Assembly: GCA_944380305.1 (NCBI GenBank)
Contig: CALWHF010000008.1
Span: forward strand, 1 to 64,000
Origin: an uncultured Christensenellaceae bacterium
GTDB lineage: Bacteria; Bacillota; Clostridia; Christensenellales; UBA3700
Direction of reading: 5' to 3'
Length of the DNA stretch: 64,000 bases
Part shown: positions 37,406 to 47,108 of the stretch, in pieces
Position numbering within the stretch: position 1 is the first letter of the stretch
Layout: each line of letters begins with the position of its first letter
Translations under genes and position numbers: made by a program
Notes under the pieces: model-generated
The model's input: only the letters and a program-made list of their open reading frames with translations
The model's database searches: none
What the model was told of the DNA's origin: nothing

Positions 37406-38337
37406 CAGTCCCTCGTATACGCGAAACCGCACCACTCGCCCTGCTCGAGCCTCTCTTTGACCTTGAGACCCGCTGCCGCGAAAGCCTTGACCACCTTTTC
37501 TTCGTACGGCAGAAGTATACCCGAGATTATTATCACGCCGCCCTTTCTGACGAATTTGCCTATGTCGGGAGCCATGCCCGACAGTATGTCCGCCGTGATG
37601 TTGGCGAGAAGTATGTCGTAACTGCCGCTGCATTTGTCGAGAAGATTGCCGCACTCGGCTTTGACTATCCCGTCCACGCCGTTGTGCGCACAGTTCTTTT
37701 CGGCGACTTTTACCGCCGTAGCGTCTATGTCGTACGCGTCTACCTCTTTGGCGTCCAGTTTCGCCGCCGCGATCGCGAGTATGCCGCTGCCCGTACCGAT
37801 GTCGGCGACGCGCGCGCCATTTACGTCCTCTTTCTGAAGAAGGGTCAGGCATATACGGGTGCTCTCGTGCTCACCCGTGCCGAACGCCATGCCGGGATCG
37901 AGGCGCACTATCCTCTGATCGCCCTCAGGCTCGTAGGTCAGCCAGTCGGGTACGATGACGACCCTGCCGCACGGGATCGGCTTGTAGTACTTGCGCCATA
38001 CGTTCGCCCAGTCCTCGTCGTCAACGTCGGCGACGGAGATCTCGAGCGACCCGAGCGAAAAACCGCTCCTCTCTCTCAACAAACCGAGTTCTTTCTCAAC
38101 CCCTTTCTTTACATCCGAAAAGCCTTCTTCCTCGAAGTAGCCTTTGACTTTGACTACCTCGTTCTTCTCGAGTACGGATTCGTCGACATAATCCCAGATC
38201 ACGTCGCTCTTCATAAGGTTTATAAAATCCTCTTTATCGAAAATGCTTACGCCGTTGCTGCCCGCGCTGTAAAGTATGTCGGCAACCAGTTCGCTTGCTT
38301 CGGTGGTCGTATTGACCGTGATTTCTTTGTGTTTCAT
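37405..38337 (-). CDS. prmA: Ribosomal protein L11 methyltransferase
   Basis: 310 residues. N-terminal L11-recognition domain, then Rossmann methyltransferase with DPGMAFGTGEHEST, DIGTGSGILAIAAAK and NITADIL. It trimethylates L11. The ATG at 38337 is preceded at six bases by a perfect TATAAT and has no Shine-Dalgarno site, so prmA and the genes after it probably start a leaderless transcript, separated from dnaJ by a terminator. Confidence 0.95.
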   Translation of the reverse strand: MKHKEITVNTTTEASELVADILYSAGSNGVSIFDKEDFINLMKSDVIWDYVDESVLEKNEVVKVKGYFEEEGFSDVKKGVEKELGLLRERSGFSLGSLEISVADVDDEDWANVWRKYYKPIPCGRVVIVPDWLTYEPEGDQRIVRLDPGMAFGTGEHESTRICLTLLQKEDVNGARVADIGTGSGILAIAAAKLDAKEVDAYDIDATAVKVAEKNCAHNGVDGIVKAECGNLLDKCSGSYDILLANITADILSGMAPDIGKFVRKGGVIIISGILLPYEEKVVKAFAAAGLKVKERLEQGEWCGFAYTRD

Positions 38338-38343
38338 AGCTAT

Positions 38344-38372
38344 ATTATAAACAATGCGCGCACGCAATGCAA
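38344..38372 (-). promoter_or_regulatory. Promoter of prmA, six bases from the start codon
   Basis: TTGCAT, 17 bp, TATAAT, then ATAGCT and ATG. Confidence 0.6.
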
Positions 38373-38433
38373 TCTTTTTTGAGACAGGTGCGCGAGCTTA
38401 TCGAAAACGCTTTGTCTTTTCTGTCAAAGCACG

Positions 38434-38465
38434 AAAAAACCGCCCTTTGACAAAGAGCGGTTTTG
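38434..38465 (-). terminator. Terminator of dnaJ
   Basis: AAACCGCTCTTTG pairs with AAAGGGCGGTTT (one bulge or wobble) and is followed by TTTTCG. Twelve bases after the dnaJ stop. Confidence 0.85.
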
Positions 38466-38476
38466 CGTCGTTGAGA

Positions 38477-39607
38477 TCAGTCTTTCTTGAATCTGCGTAT
38501 CTGCGGATACTGCGTTTCGGAAAGCGAATTTTCGAATTCGAGAAGTGCCTGTTGCTGCTTGCGGCTGAGCCCCCTCGGAGTCTCCACGCGTATCGTGATG
38601 TACATATCGCCGTATTCTTCGCGGTTGCTCTTCTTCATGCCGTATCCCTTGATGCGTATCTTCGTGCCCGACTGAGTTGCCTCGGGTATCGTGCAGACGG
38701 TCTTGCCTTTAGGCGTATCTATCTCTACCTTGCAGCCGACCGCGGCGTTGTAGAAACTGACGGGCATCTCCATATAAAGGTCGCTGCCCATGCGCTTGAA
38801 ACGCGGATGTTCCTGAACGTAGACGACGAGCACAAGGCTGCCTTTCTTGCCTCCGTTGCGACCGCAATTGCCCTCGTTGCGGACTATGATATTCATGCCC
38901 GTATCGACACCCGCGGGGATTTTTACCGTAACGGTACCCTCTCTGCGTATATACCCGTTGCCCTTACAGGTCTTGCACTTGTCCGCGATGACTTTGCCTT
39001 TGCCTCCGCAATGCGGACACACGGTCTGCACGACTCTCTGACCGAACGGAGTGTTCTGTGCGCGTCTGATGTAACCCGTGCCTTTGCAATACGGGCATAC
39101 TGTGACGGACGACGCGTCTTTCGCACCCGTGCCGTGACAGTCGGGGCACTCCTCGTCTCTCATCACGCGTATCTGCTTGGTGACGCCGAAATACGCCTCT
39201 TCGAAAGTGAGGTTGAGTCTGACCTGTATGTCCTCGCCGCTCTTGGGAGCATTTGGGTTCGCGCTCCTTCCGCTGCCGAAACCGAACAGCTCGCTGAAAA
39301 TATCCGAGAATCCGCCGAATCCCTCGCCCGAGAAACCGCCGAAACCTCCGCCGCCCGCGCCGCCGAACTGCGGTCCGTCGGGATTGCCGTAGGTGTCGTA
39401 GTTGCTGCGCTTCTGCGGGTCGGACAGTACGTCGTGCGCCTCGTTTATCTCTTTGAATTTTTCCTCGGCTTGCTTTTTCTCAGCTTCGCTAGCTGTCGAG
39501 AAACGGTCGGGGTGATACTTCATCGCGAGTTTGCGGTATGCCTTCTTGATCGTCTCTTCGTCAGCGTTCTTGTCAACGCCGAGTATTTCGTAATAATTCT
39601 TTGCCAT
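38477..39607 (-). CDS. dnaJ: Chaperone protein DnaJ
   Basis: 376 residues; delivers clients to DnaK and stimulates its ATPase. J domain 1-70 with the HPD motif, a Gly/Phe-rich linker, four CxxCxGxG zinc repeats near 150-225, and two C-terminal client-binding domains. Full-length type A. AAAGG precedes the ATG. Confidence 0.98.
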   Translation of the reverse strand: MAKNYYEILGVDKNADEETIKKAYRKLAMKYHPDRFSTASEAEKKQAEEKFKEINEAHDVLSDPQKRSNYDTYGNPDGPQFGGAGGGGFGGFSGEGFGGFSDIFSELFGFGSGRSANPNAPKSGEDIQVRLNLTFEEAYFGVTKQIRVMRDEECPDCHGTGAKDASSVTVCPYCKGTGYIRRAQNTPFGQRVVQTVCPHCGGKGKVIADKCKTCKGNGYIRREGTVTVKIPAGVDTGMNIIVRNEGNCGRNGGKKGSLVLVVYVQEHPRFKRMGSDLYMEMPVSFYNAAVGCKVEIDTPKGKTVCTIPEATQSGTKIRIKGYGMKKSNREEYGDMYITIRVETPRGLSRKQQQALLEFENSLSETQYPQIRRFKKD

Positions 39608-39628
39608 ATACCTTTTACAGCCCCGAAA

Positions 39629-39648
39629 AGGGCGGATCTCTCCGCCCT
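39629..39648 (-). other. Hairpin between dnaK and dnaJ
   Basis: AGGGCGGA-GAGA-TCCGCCCT followed by TTTC. An intercistronic stem that could lower dnaJ expression relative to dnaK or mark an mRNA processing end. Its 16-base core recurs in the clpC terminator. Confidence 0.75.
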
Positions 39649-39667
39649 CTCGCGACTAAAATCTCAG

Positions 39668-41509
39668 TTAGTTGTTGCCGTTATCGGGGTTTTCGTTGTC
39701 GATTATGATGTCATCGCCGTTGTTGCCCGCGTCGGTATTCTGCGCGTTCTGAGCCGCCTGAGCTTCCTGCTGCGCCGCCTGATACAGCTTGGTGAATACA
39801 GGCGTGTTCTTCTTGCTGAGCTCTTCGATGATCGCTCTCGCTTTCTCTGCGGTATCTGCGGTCTCGAGCTCTTTCTTAGCCTGCTCGCAAGCCTCTTTGA
39901 GCGTATTCTTGTCCTCTTCGGTCAGCTTGTCGCCGCTCTCTTTCATGGCCTTTTCGGTAGCGAATATCATCTGATCCGCATCATTCTTCGCGTCGACGAG
40001 CTCTTTGCGTTTCTTGTCCTCTTCGGCATACTTCTCAGCCTCTTTGACCGCTCTGTCGATGTCGTCGTCAGAAAGGTTCGTGGACGAAGTGATCGTGACG
40101 CTCTGCGTCTTGCCCGTGCCCTTGTCCACCGCCTTGACGTTGACTATGCCGTTCGCGTCGATGTCGAAAGTGACTTCGATCTGCGGGATGCCTCTCGGTG
40201 CCGGAGGAATACCGTCGAGCTGGAAGCGTCCGAGCTCTTTGTTGTCGTTCGCCATAGGTCTTTCGCCCTGCAGCACTCTGATGTCGACTGCAGGCTGATT
40301 GTCAGCCGCCGTGGAGAATACCTGCGACTTGGACGTAGGAATGGTCGTGTTTCTCTCGATGAGTTTGGTGAATACGCCGCCCATGGTCTCAATGCCGAGA
40401 GAAAGCGGGGTCACATCGAGAAGGAGCACGTCTTTGACTTCGCCGCCGAGCACGCCTGCCTGTATAGCCGCACCGAGAGCGACGCATTCGTCGGGGTTGA
40501 TGCCCTTGAACGGCTCTTTGCCCGTGATGTTCTTGACTGCCTCGACAACGGCGGGGATCCTGGTGGAACCGCCTACGAGAATGACCTTGGAGATGTCGGA
40601 ATTGGAAAGACCCGCATCTGCCATTGCCTTTTTCATCGGGGTTATCGTTCTGGTGACGAGGTCGCTGGTCAAAGCGTCGAATTTAGCCCTCGACAGATCC
40701 ATGTCGATATGCTTGGGACCGTCCGCGCTCATTGCGATGAACGGCAGGTTGATGTTGGTGCTGGTAACGCCCGAAAGTTCGATCTTCGCCTTTTCAGCGG
40801 CTTCCTTGATTCTCTGAAGAGTCGGAGCATCGGAGATCTTTATGCCCTCCTTCTTCTCGAACTCCTGCAGGATGTAGTCCATAATGCGCTTGTCGAAGTC
40901 GTCGCCGCCGAGCATCGTGTCGCCGTTGGTCGCGAGCACTTCGAACACGCCGTCCTCTATCTCGAGGATCGACACGTCGAACGTACCGCCGCCGAGGTCG
41001 TAAATGAGGACTTTCTGTCCTTTATTCTCGCCCTTGTCGAGTCCGTATGCGAGTGCCGCCGCGGTAGGCTCGTTGATTATACGCAGAACCTCGAGACCCG
41101 CGATCTTGCCCGCGTCCTTGGTTGCCTGTCTCTGGCTGTCGGTGAAGTATGCTGGAACGGTGATGACCGCCTGCGTGACCTTCTCTCCGAGATAGGACTC
41201 TGCGTCGTCCTTGAGTTTCTTGAGGATCATCGCGCTGATTTCCTGAGGCGAATAGCTCTTGTCGTCTATCTTCACCTTGTAATCGCTGCCCATATGTCTC
41301 TTTATCGAGCTGACGGTGCGGCTTGCGTTTGCAACCGCCTGTCTCTTTGCGACCTGACCTACGAGTCTCTCGCCGTTCTTAGCGAAACCGACTACCGAAG
41401 GGGTCGTTCTTGCGCCTTCTTTATTGGCGATAACGGTAGCTTCGCCGCCTTCCATAACGGCTACGCACGAGTTTGTTGTACCGAGATCGATGCCGATTAT
41501 TTTTGCCAT
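39668..41509 (-). CDS. dnaK: Chaperone protein DnaK (Hsp70)
   Basis: 613 residues. [19 protein letters not shown] at the N-terminus, [31 protein letters not shown], and the substrate domain beginning [13 protein letters not shown]. The C-terminus ends in an Asn/Gly/Asp-rich tail. AAAGGAG before the ATG. Gram-positive type with the short nucleotide-binding domain. Confidence 0.99.
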   Translation of the reverse strand: MAKIIGIDLGTTNSCVAVMEGGEATVIANKEGARTTPSVVGFAKNGERLVGQVAKRQAVANASRTVSSIKRHMGSDYKVKIDDKSYSPQEISAMILKKLKDDAESYLGEKVTQAVITVPAYFTDSQRQATKDAGKIAGLEVLRIINEPTAAALAYGLDKGENKGQKVLIYDLGGGTFDVSILEIEDGVFEVLATNGDTMLGGDDFDKRIMDYILQEFEKKEGIKISDAPTLQRIKEAAEKAKIELSGVTSTNINLPFIAMSADGPKHIDMDLSRAKFDALTSDLVTRTITPMKKAMADAGLSNSDISKVILVGGSTRIPAVVEAVKNITGKEPFKGINPDECVALGAAIQAGVLGGEVKDVLLLDVTPLSLGIETMGGVFTKLIERNTTIPTSKSQVFSTAADNQPAVDIRVLQGERPMANDNKELGRFQLDGIPPAPRGIPQIEVTFDIDANGIVNVKAVDKGTGKTQSVTITSSTNLSDDDIDRAVKEAEKYAEEDKKRKELVDAKNDADQMIFATEKAMKESGDKLTEEDKNTLKEACEQAKKELETADTAEKARAIIEELSKKNTPVFTKLYQAAQQEAQAAQNAQNTDAGNNGDDIIIDNENPDNGNN

Positions 41510-41539
41510 GATAATATACTCCTTTGATTGTATTTTATA

Positions 41540-42061
41540 TTATTGTCCCACAACGACCAGCGGGTGACGGAGCACCTTGCCGTTGCGGATATAACCTTTC
41601 TTGAGAACTTCGACGACTTTGCCGACGTTTTCGGGGTCGTCTCTGTTCATTGCCGCCTCGTGGAAATTCGGGTCGAATTCCTTGCCGAGAGCGTCTATCT
41701 CCTCCACGCCGTATTTTGCGAGAGCATCGAGGAACGCCTTTTTTACCAGTTCGAGCCCTTTTCTGAAGGTCTCGTCCTTCTGGGACGCGATAGCCATTTC
41801 GAGATAATCGAGGGTCGGGAGCACGTCCGAAACGACGTCTGCTACGCCTTCTTCGTACATGACCGCCGCCGTCTCGCGGTTGCGCTTCTTGTAGTTTTCG
41901 AAATCCGCCTGCAATCTGACGTATTTCGCGAAAAGCTCTTTTGCGGCGTCGTCCGCGCTTTGTTCGCAGGGAGCTTCTTCTTTGACTTCGCTCTGCTGCG
42001 TTTCAGCGCTCTCTTTCGCCTTTTCTTCTTTCTTTGTCGTCTTTTTTTTCTGTTCAGCCAT
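41540..42061 (-). CDS. grpE: Nucleotide exchange factor GrpE
   Basis: 173 residues. A lysine/glutamate-rich disordered start (KKKTTKKEEKAKE), a long coiled coil (about 45-95) and the C-terminal beta domain with DPNFHEAAM and VLRHPLVVVGQ. Releases ADP from DnaK. Overlaps hrcA by eight bases. Confidence 0.97.
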   Translation of the reverse strand: MAEQKKKTTKKEEKAKESAETQQSEVKEEAPCEQSADDAAKELFAKYVRLQADFENYKKRNRETAAVMYEEGVADVVSDVLPTLDYLEMAIASQKDETFRKGLELVKKAFLDALAKYGVEEIDALGKEFDPNFHEAAMNRDDPENVGKVVEVLKKGYIRNGKVLRHPLVVVGQ

Positions 42062-43070
42062 TATTGTCTCCGCCGTCGTCCAGCGCGCCGCCCAGTCTGC
42101 GGAGCACCGACATAACTTTTTTGTAGTCCATTCTCTGAGGTCCTATCACTCCGACGTGACCCACCTCTTTGCCGTCCACCGTGTATTTCGCGGTGACGAG
42201 TGCCATATTCTTCAGATCTTCGGATTCTTCGTCGCCTATCTTGACGTCGAACTCTACGCTGCCGTCGCCCTTTACCAGTTCGTGCAGTTTCTCTTTCTTG
42301 GATATTATCGAAACGAAACTCCTGACGTTGTCGACGTCCTTGGATTCGGGATACTCGAAGATCTTGTCTTCTCCCTCGAGATAGAGCTGACTCTCCCTCG
42401 AACTCCTGTATTCCTCAATCATCTCGACTACCTGCCTGAAGAGATCCTTGTATGCCCTGAAATTCTGCTCCATCGGCTCTTCGTAATGCTGTATCTCTGC
42501 AAGATTCTTGCCCGCGAACGTAGCGTTGAGCAATCTGTTGGCGACCTCGATATACCCGCCGTCCGCGTCGTCCGGGATAGCGATCATCTTGTCCTTGAGC
42601 ACGCCGCTGTCGGTGATTATCACGACCAGCGCGCTTCCGTCGAGAAGGTCTACGAGTTTCACCTCTTTGACGACGACTTTGTCCGTCCCCGTATAAACCA
42701 TCAGCGAAGTGTAATTCGTTGCGTCGCTGACTACTTTAGCGGTATTCTTGACCAGCTCTTCGACCGACTTGAAATTCTTGTTGAAATTCTCCTCGAGCAC
42801 GCCGACGTCCCCGCAACCGTTCTGCAACATGCAGTCGACGTAAAACCTGTATGCTTTGGACGAAGGCACTCTGCCGCTGCTGACGTGCGGCTGTACGAGA
42901 TAACCGAGCTCCTCGAGCGTGGCAAGTTCGCTTCTGATCGTCGCAGACGAGACCTCGGGCATGTACTTCGACTGTATAGCCGACGAAGATATGGGTTGCG
43001 GGTCGCCGATATAGCTGTCGACTAACGCCTGCAAAACTCTCTTTTTGCGGTCTGACAATCTGTCGTCCAT
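42054..43070 (-). CDS. hrcA: Heat-inducible repressor HrcA
   Basis: 338 residues. Winged helix at 1-75 (SSATIRSELATLEELGYLVQPHVSSGRVPSSKAYRFY), then GAF-like and C-terminal domains. It represses its own operon by binding CIRCE and depends on GroEL in relatives. GGGAGG before the ATG. Confidence 0.97.
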   Translation of the reverse strand: MDDRLSDRKKRVLQALVDSYIGDPQPISSSAIQSKYMPEVSSATIRSELATLEELGYLVQPHVSSGRVPSSKAYRFYVDCMLQNGCGDVGVLEENFNKNFKSVEELVKNTAKVVSDATNYTSLMVYTGTDKVVVKEVKLVDLLDGSALVVIITDSGVLKDKMIAIPDDADGGYIEVANRLLNATFAGKNLAEIQHYEEPMEQNFRAYKDLFRQVVEMIEEYRSSRESQLYLEGEDKIFEYPESKDVDNVRSFVSIISKKEKLHELVKGDGSVEFDVKIGDEESEDLKNMALVTAKYTVDGKEVGHVGVIGPQRMDYKKVMSVLRRLGGALDDGGDNNG

Positions 43071-43118
43071 GTTTCCTCCCTCGCGTCTCCGCGTTTTGGC
43101 AATCGGTTTGACTAAGTG

Positions 43119-43145
43119 TTAGCAATCACGCCTCCCGACTGCTAA
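43119..43145 (-). promoter_or_regulatory. CIRCE operator of hrcA
   Basis: TTAGCAATC-N9-GACTGCTAA, against the consensus TTAGCACTC-N9-GAGTGCTAA. One mismatch stands at the same position of each arm, so the site is slightly weakened. It lies just past the -10 box. Confidence 0.88.
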
Positions 43146-43150
43146 ATCTA

Positions 43151-43178
43151 ATTATACCCCATTATATGCAAATGTCAA
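43151..43178 (-). promoter_or_regulatory. Promoter of hrcA-grpE-dnaK-dnaJ
   Basis: Perfect TTGACA and TATAAT with a 16-bp spacer, directly followed by CIRCE. A second TATAAT-like word lies inside the spacer. Confidence 0.8.
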
Positions 43179-43272
43179 CACTTTGTTGCCAAGTTTTGAA
43201 AATTTGACGAAAAATTTATTTTGTACTACAATCGCATACACGCGCTCAAATACACGCGCGTATTATAATCAT

Positions 43273-43299
43273 AAAAAATGCCGCGCAGAACGCGCGGCG
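43273..43299 (-). terminator. Terminator of the large lipoprotein gene
   Basis: CCGCGCGTTCTGCGCGG stem followed by CATTTTTT on the minus strand, about 20 bases after the stop. Confidence 0.85.
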
Positions 43300-43318
43300 A
43301 CGGTTTTTCCGTATGCCT

Positions 43319-46300
43319 TTATTTTTGATCCTCTGCCTCACGCCCGTCCTCTCCTTCCTGTTCGGACGGCTCTTCCATACCCGCTTTCTGCGCGATCTTG
43401 CGCTTTTTGTTGCGTCTGTCCGCAATATCGAGAGCGAGACATACGGCGAATATCGCCAGGAGCGCGGCGGGTATTATCGCGAAATACCAGAGATTGCCGA
43501 CCTCGGGATCAGCCTTTTTCTGCTCTGCATATACAACCGTAAAATAATCGAGATTTATTATATCGTCGTTTGACGAAGGCACTATCCTTATCCTGTGATT
43601 GCCGGGCTCGTCGAACTCGGCCGAAAACACGTTGCAGTCATACAGCGTGGTCGGACTGTTCAGCTCTACCGAACCGTACTGCTTGCCGTCGACGTATATC
43701 TGCATACTGCCGTAGACATCTCCTTTTGCGCAATACACTGCGATCGCGGTGCCGTAAAAATTGAACTCTATCGCGGCGTCGTCTCCGTAACTTTCGAGTA
43801 TCCAGCCGTTGACGCTGATCCCTCCCGTCTTGTATTGCCACTTGCCCTGATAAAGCACTCTGCTGCTGTTGGAAGGCACGATCGTCGCTTCCTGCTTGTA
43901 CAGCCCGCAGCTGACGTCGGCGACCCTGCTCGCAAACGGTTCGTCGTCCTCGAGCACGAGTCTGATATAGCGCAGCCTTGCGGTCTTTTCGAACTTCGCG
44001 TCGATTACCCCCGTCGTCACGCCGTTTCCTGCCAGACTGTATTCTTTGCCGTCAAGACTGTAATAAAGCGAATATGACACTCCTTCGTTGCCCGTAACTA
44101 CCGTAACATAGTCGGTGCGGACGCTGTTTGCCAGCTCGAAGTCGTAAACGTGTCTTTCAGCCTCTTCGGACACGAATACCGTATCGTCGTTGCCGTCGCA
44201 GGCATATGCTATCACAGAACCTTCAGCTGCTGTCGGATACGACGTTGCGGTCGCGCCGAGATCGTCGTAATCGACTTTGCCCTCGAGGCTTACCCCGAAC
44301 GAGTACGGCACGAGCGCGGGAGCGACGTATCCGTTCGCGTCCGCTCTGTCGAACGGATAGTAAACGAGATAATTCTCGTCAATGTCCGCTATCGAACCTT
44401 CGCCTTTTTTCTCTATACCGAGGCATGCGTACGCGTTGCCTTTAGTACCGAGGATATATATGTCGTAATAATAGGATACGCCTTGCTGCAATTCGATCTC
44501 GTAACACAGAAGGTCGGTGTAATCGCTGACCGTCAGATTGTTTTCGAACATCGTGAACATATACTCGGGCACGCCGAAATCAACGCGAGTCATGCCCTTA
44601 TTCTTCACATATATGACGTAGGTCGCGGTCTCGTCGACCTGTATCACTCCTTTATTGACGCTGAAAGTGTAAACGCTGTCGTCCGTCTCGTCATTCTGAG
44701 GTATCGCCGCTTTGTCCATCGCGCAGGTATCGACGAGATATTTGCCGCTATCCGAGTACTCCTTGACCGCGCTCTTCATATCGCGCCACGGCACGTTTTC
44801 GTATCGAGAGAATACCGAAACGGCGATATTGCAGGTAAATCTGCCGTTCAAAACGACCGTCGAGCCGTCAGCCTCGTATTCGAGAGTGAAATCCTCTTTG
44901 AGAGTGCTGTCGGACGGTCTGTATCTGTACAATCCGTCGGCATCCGCTTTCCATTCTCTTCCGCCGACCGTGGCTCTGACCAGTTTCACTTCCTTGGCAG
45001 ACGAGATAGCCGACCCTTGAAGATCGAACACCGCACTTTCGCCCGAATTGACGGTTATGCCCGTCTTGTCGTCTGCCGCGACCGCGCCGAGAGCGTACTC
45101 GCTCTGCAAGGGAACGTATACCGAAAGTCCTTCTCCCGCGGACACTACGTTAAGCCCGAATATCCCGTTCATGTACGACGCGAGGTCCGTTCCCTTTTCG
45201 GCGAATTTTTCGCAGAAATAAGCTGCAAGCGTCTTTGCGTCCGTTTTGTTTCCGACCGCCTCGCCCGCGTTTTCGTCTGTCTGTCCGTCAGCCGACTCTG
45301 CCTTCGAAGGCGTCGCGTACTCTATCGCGGTATCCACGACGGTATCCACGCCGAAAGAGTGCATGAGATTGACGTATACGGCAAGATCGCCGTACTGCGC
45401 GAGCCCTCCCGTCAGACTTTCTTTGAGGCAGACATAGGCGTTGTTTATCCAGTATTCTTCACAGCTTTCCGCACCCAGGATCCCGTCCGTCAGTGTCGCG
45501 AAAGCCCCTGCCGCGAGCACGGCGGCAACGTCGGAAGATCCTCCCGCGGTTAGCCCCGCGTTTACGGTCTTGCCTTTGCACAGCTCGAGCATAACGTCCC
45601 ATGCCGATCCGCCCGAAAGCGCGTCTGCATCAAGCATCACGTCGGCATACGAAGACGGAACGAACAGAACGTCTTTATCCGCGTCGTATGACAACGTCGG
45701 AAACGCACCCACGAACACGTCGGTCGGCGAAAGCTTGTCCTTGCCGAAATCACCCGTCGTATAACCGTCCGCATACTCGCAGAACGAACGCCACCAGGTC
45801 GCCGCCCTTTCGACGTCCTCCGCTTTGTCGATGTATTCTGCGGGAATATATATTCTTATATTCGCTGTGTCGGCAACAGCGTAACCCACGCTGTTTTCCC
45901 AGTCGGCAACTCTGTCGAGCCCCAGACGGTAATATGACGCCGCTATACCTCCCGATACGGTCATCTGCCAGAAATCGTCGCCGTAGCACTCACCGAGATC
46001 GACGTCGAGAAGTCCCGACACGGGGGAAACGAAAGAAAAATTTTCAGAGTCCGGACAAATGCTGAACTGCGATGCGGAATATCTCCCCACCGATACTGTC
46101 AGCGAACCGTCCGCCTTTTCTTCGGGCAGCGTCAACGTGATCTTTTCGCCGGCAACGACGTAGACGCCGACAAAATGCCAGCCCTCGAGGCGGGTGTCGA
46201 AATATATCTCCTTTTCTACACGGGGAAGATCTGTATGAGAAGTCGGAGCGGTCTCGGGCTCAACTATGCCGATCAGCCTTATGCCGTCGCCGTACTTGCC

Positions 46301-46405
46301 CGTTACGTTTTCCTGATAATAAGTCACGTCGTCCTTGGTATCGCATGACACCAGGGCAAAAACTCCGACGATTATCAATAATATCGCTATGACCGCTTTC
46401 TTCAT
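43319..46405 (-). CDS. Large surface lipoprotein, inactive M60-like domain plus carbohydrate-binding domains
   Basis: About 1028 residues. A lipoprotein signal (KKAVIAILL...ALVSC, lipid cysteine near 21) begins it. Residues about 65-330 resemble the M60/enhancin fold: GVYVVAGEKITLTLP, SGLLDVDL, GGIAASYYRLGLDRVADWE, IYIPAEYI. The HExxH zinc motif is absent everywhere (SAWDVMLELCKG stands where it is expected). An F5/8-type-C-like domain follows near 730-845, then a beta-sandwich near 850-960 (YQGKWQYKTGG, YVDGKQYGSVEL). A transmembrane helix near 972-992 and a basic then acidic tail end it. The protein would be anchored at both ends, perhaps for glycan binding. ATG 46405 is preferred because TATAAT overlaps the alternative ATG at 46414. 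Confidence 0.75.
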   Translation of the reverse strand: MKKAVIAILLIIVGVFALVSCDTKDDVTYYQENVTGKYGDGIRLIGIVEPETAPTSHTDLPRVEKEIYFDTRLEGWHFVGVYVVAGEKITLTLPEEKADGSLTVSVGRYSASQFSICPDSENFSFVSPVSGLLDVDLGECYGDDFWQMTVSGGIAASYYRLGLDRVADWENSVGYAVADTANIRIYIPAEYIDKAEDVERAATWWRSFCEYADGYTTGDFGKDKLSPTDVFVGAFPTLSYDADKDVLFVPSSYADVMLDADALSGGSAWDVMLELCKGKTVNAGLTAGGSSDVAAVLAAGAFATLTDGILGAESCEEYWINNAYVCLKESLTGGLAQYGDLAVYVNLMHSFGVDTVVDTAIEYATPSKAESADGQTDENAGEAVGNKTDAKTLAAYFCEKFAEKGTDLASYMNGIFGLNVVSAGEGLSVYVPLQSEYALGAVAADDKTGITVNSGESAVFDLQGSAISSAKEVKLVRATVGGREWKADADGLYRYRPSDSTLKEDFTLEYEADGSTVVLNGRFTCNIAVSVFSRYENVPWRDMKSAVKEYSDSGKYLVDTCAMDKAAIPQNDETDDSVYTFSVNKGVIQVDETATYVIYVKNKGMTRVDFGVPEYMFTMFENNLTVSDYTDLLCYEIELQQGVSYYYDIYILGTKGNAYACLGIEKKGEGSIADIDENYLVYYPFDRADANGYVAPALVPYSFGVSLEGKVDYDDLGATATSYPTAAEGSVIAYACDGNDDTVFVSEEAERHVYDFELANSVRTDYVTVVTGNEGVSYSLYYSLDGKEYSLAGNGVTTGVIDAKFEKTARLRYIRLVLEDDEPFASRVADVSCGLYKQEATIVPSNSSRVLYQGKWQYKTGGISVNGWILESYGDDAAIEFNFYGTAIAVYCAKGDVYGSMQIYVDGKQYGSVELNSPTTLYDCNVFSAEFDEPGNHRIRIVPSSNDDIINLDYFTVVYAEQKKADPEVGNLWYFAIIPAALLAIFAVCLALDIADRRNKKRKIAQKAGMEEPSEQEGEDGREAEDQK

Positions 46406-46412
46406 ATTTCCC

Positions 46413-46418
46413 ATTATA
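46413..46418 (-). promoter_or_regulatory. -10 box of the lipoprotein gene
   Basis: TATAAT seven bases before the ATG at 46405. A TTGTCT hexamer lies at 15 bp, shorter than ideal. Confidence 0.4.
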
Positions 46419-46468
46419 TATTATCCGCGCGTAAAAGACAATTATTTTATCCCGTTTCGCACGCGCGT

Positions 46469-46498
46469 TTGACATCGGTCGCACGCGGGATTTATAAT
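46469..46498 (+). promoter_or_regulatory. Consensus promoter of the GNAT gene, six bases from the start codon
   Basis: Perfect TTGACA, 18 bp, perfect TATAAT, then ATCGGT and ATG. The clearest predicted leaderless promoter in the window. Confidence 0.8.
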
Positions 46499-46504
46499 AT
46501 CGGT

Positions 46505-46999
46505 ATGGCAGAAATAATCAGGATAACAGATCCCGACAGGATCGACGGGATCGCCGCGCTCGCCGACGAAATATGGCACGAATGTTATAAGGGCATCATT
46601 TCGGACGCCCAGATCGACTATATGGTCGAAAACTTTCAGAGCAGTCAGGCGATGCTGGAGCTGTTCGAAAAAGGCGCGGAATTTTATGCCGTGGAAGACG
46701 ACGGAAAGACTATGGGGTACCTCGTGCTCGAAAAAGAGAAGGACGCGCTGTTCCTCTCGAAATTGTATATCCTCTCTTCTATACGCGGCAAGGGCTACGG
46801 TTCGCTCGCTCTGTCATTCGTAAAACGCCGCGCGAAAGAACTGGGGTACGACAGCGTATATCTCCACGTCAACAAATACAACGCCCGTGCGATAAAGTCG
46901 TATCTGGCAAACGGCTTCGTCAACGAACGCGACCTCGATACCGAGATAGGAAGCGGTTTCGTGATGGAAGATCACATAATGCGCGCGAAAGCGGAATGA
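46505..46999 (+). CDS. GNAT-family N-acetyltransferase
   Basis: 164 residues. Acetyl-CoA loop in LSKLYILSSIRGKGYGS (RxxGxG), then the family ending VNKYNARAIKSYLANGF. The N-terminal IRITDPDRIDGIAALADEIWHE is typical of small-molecule or protein N-acetyltransferases; the substrate is unknown. No Shine-Dalgarno site. Single-gene plus-strand unit, divergent from the lipoprotein gene. Confidence 0.93.
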   Translation: MAEIIRITDPDRIDGIAALADEIWHECYKGIISDAQIDYMVENFQSSQAMLELFEKGAEFYAVEDDGKTMGYLVLEKEKDALFLSKLYILSSIRGKGYGSLALSFVKRRAKELGYDSVYLHVNKYNARAIKSYLANGFVNERDLDTEIGSGFVMEDHIMRAKAE

Positions 47000-47049
47000 G
47001 GTTTCGAAAATCCCCTTAACACGATTGTCACGATACAATATGAAAAGTC

Positions 47050-47081
47050 AAAAATACCGCCGCCCGTAAAGGCGGCGGTAT
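47050..47081 (-). terminator. Terminator of hpf
   Basis: TACCGCCGCC pairs with GGCGGCGGTA and is followed by TTTTTG on the minus strand. It could also serve the GNAT gene from the other side, though with few T. Confidence 0.88.
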
Positions 47082-47108
47082 CGTTATGTTTTCTTTTACC
47101 CGTGCATG

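Noticed and set aside
38354..41527. Very long plus-strand frame of 1057 codons opposite dnaJ and dnaK
   Set aside because: Shadow of the two chaperone genes caused by their codon bias; no ribosome site or family.
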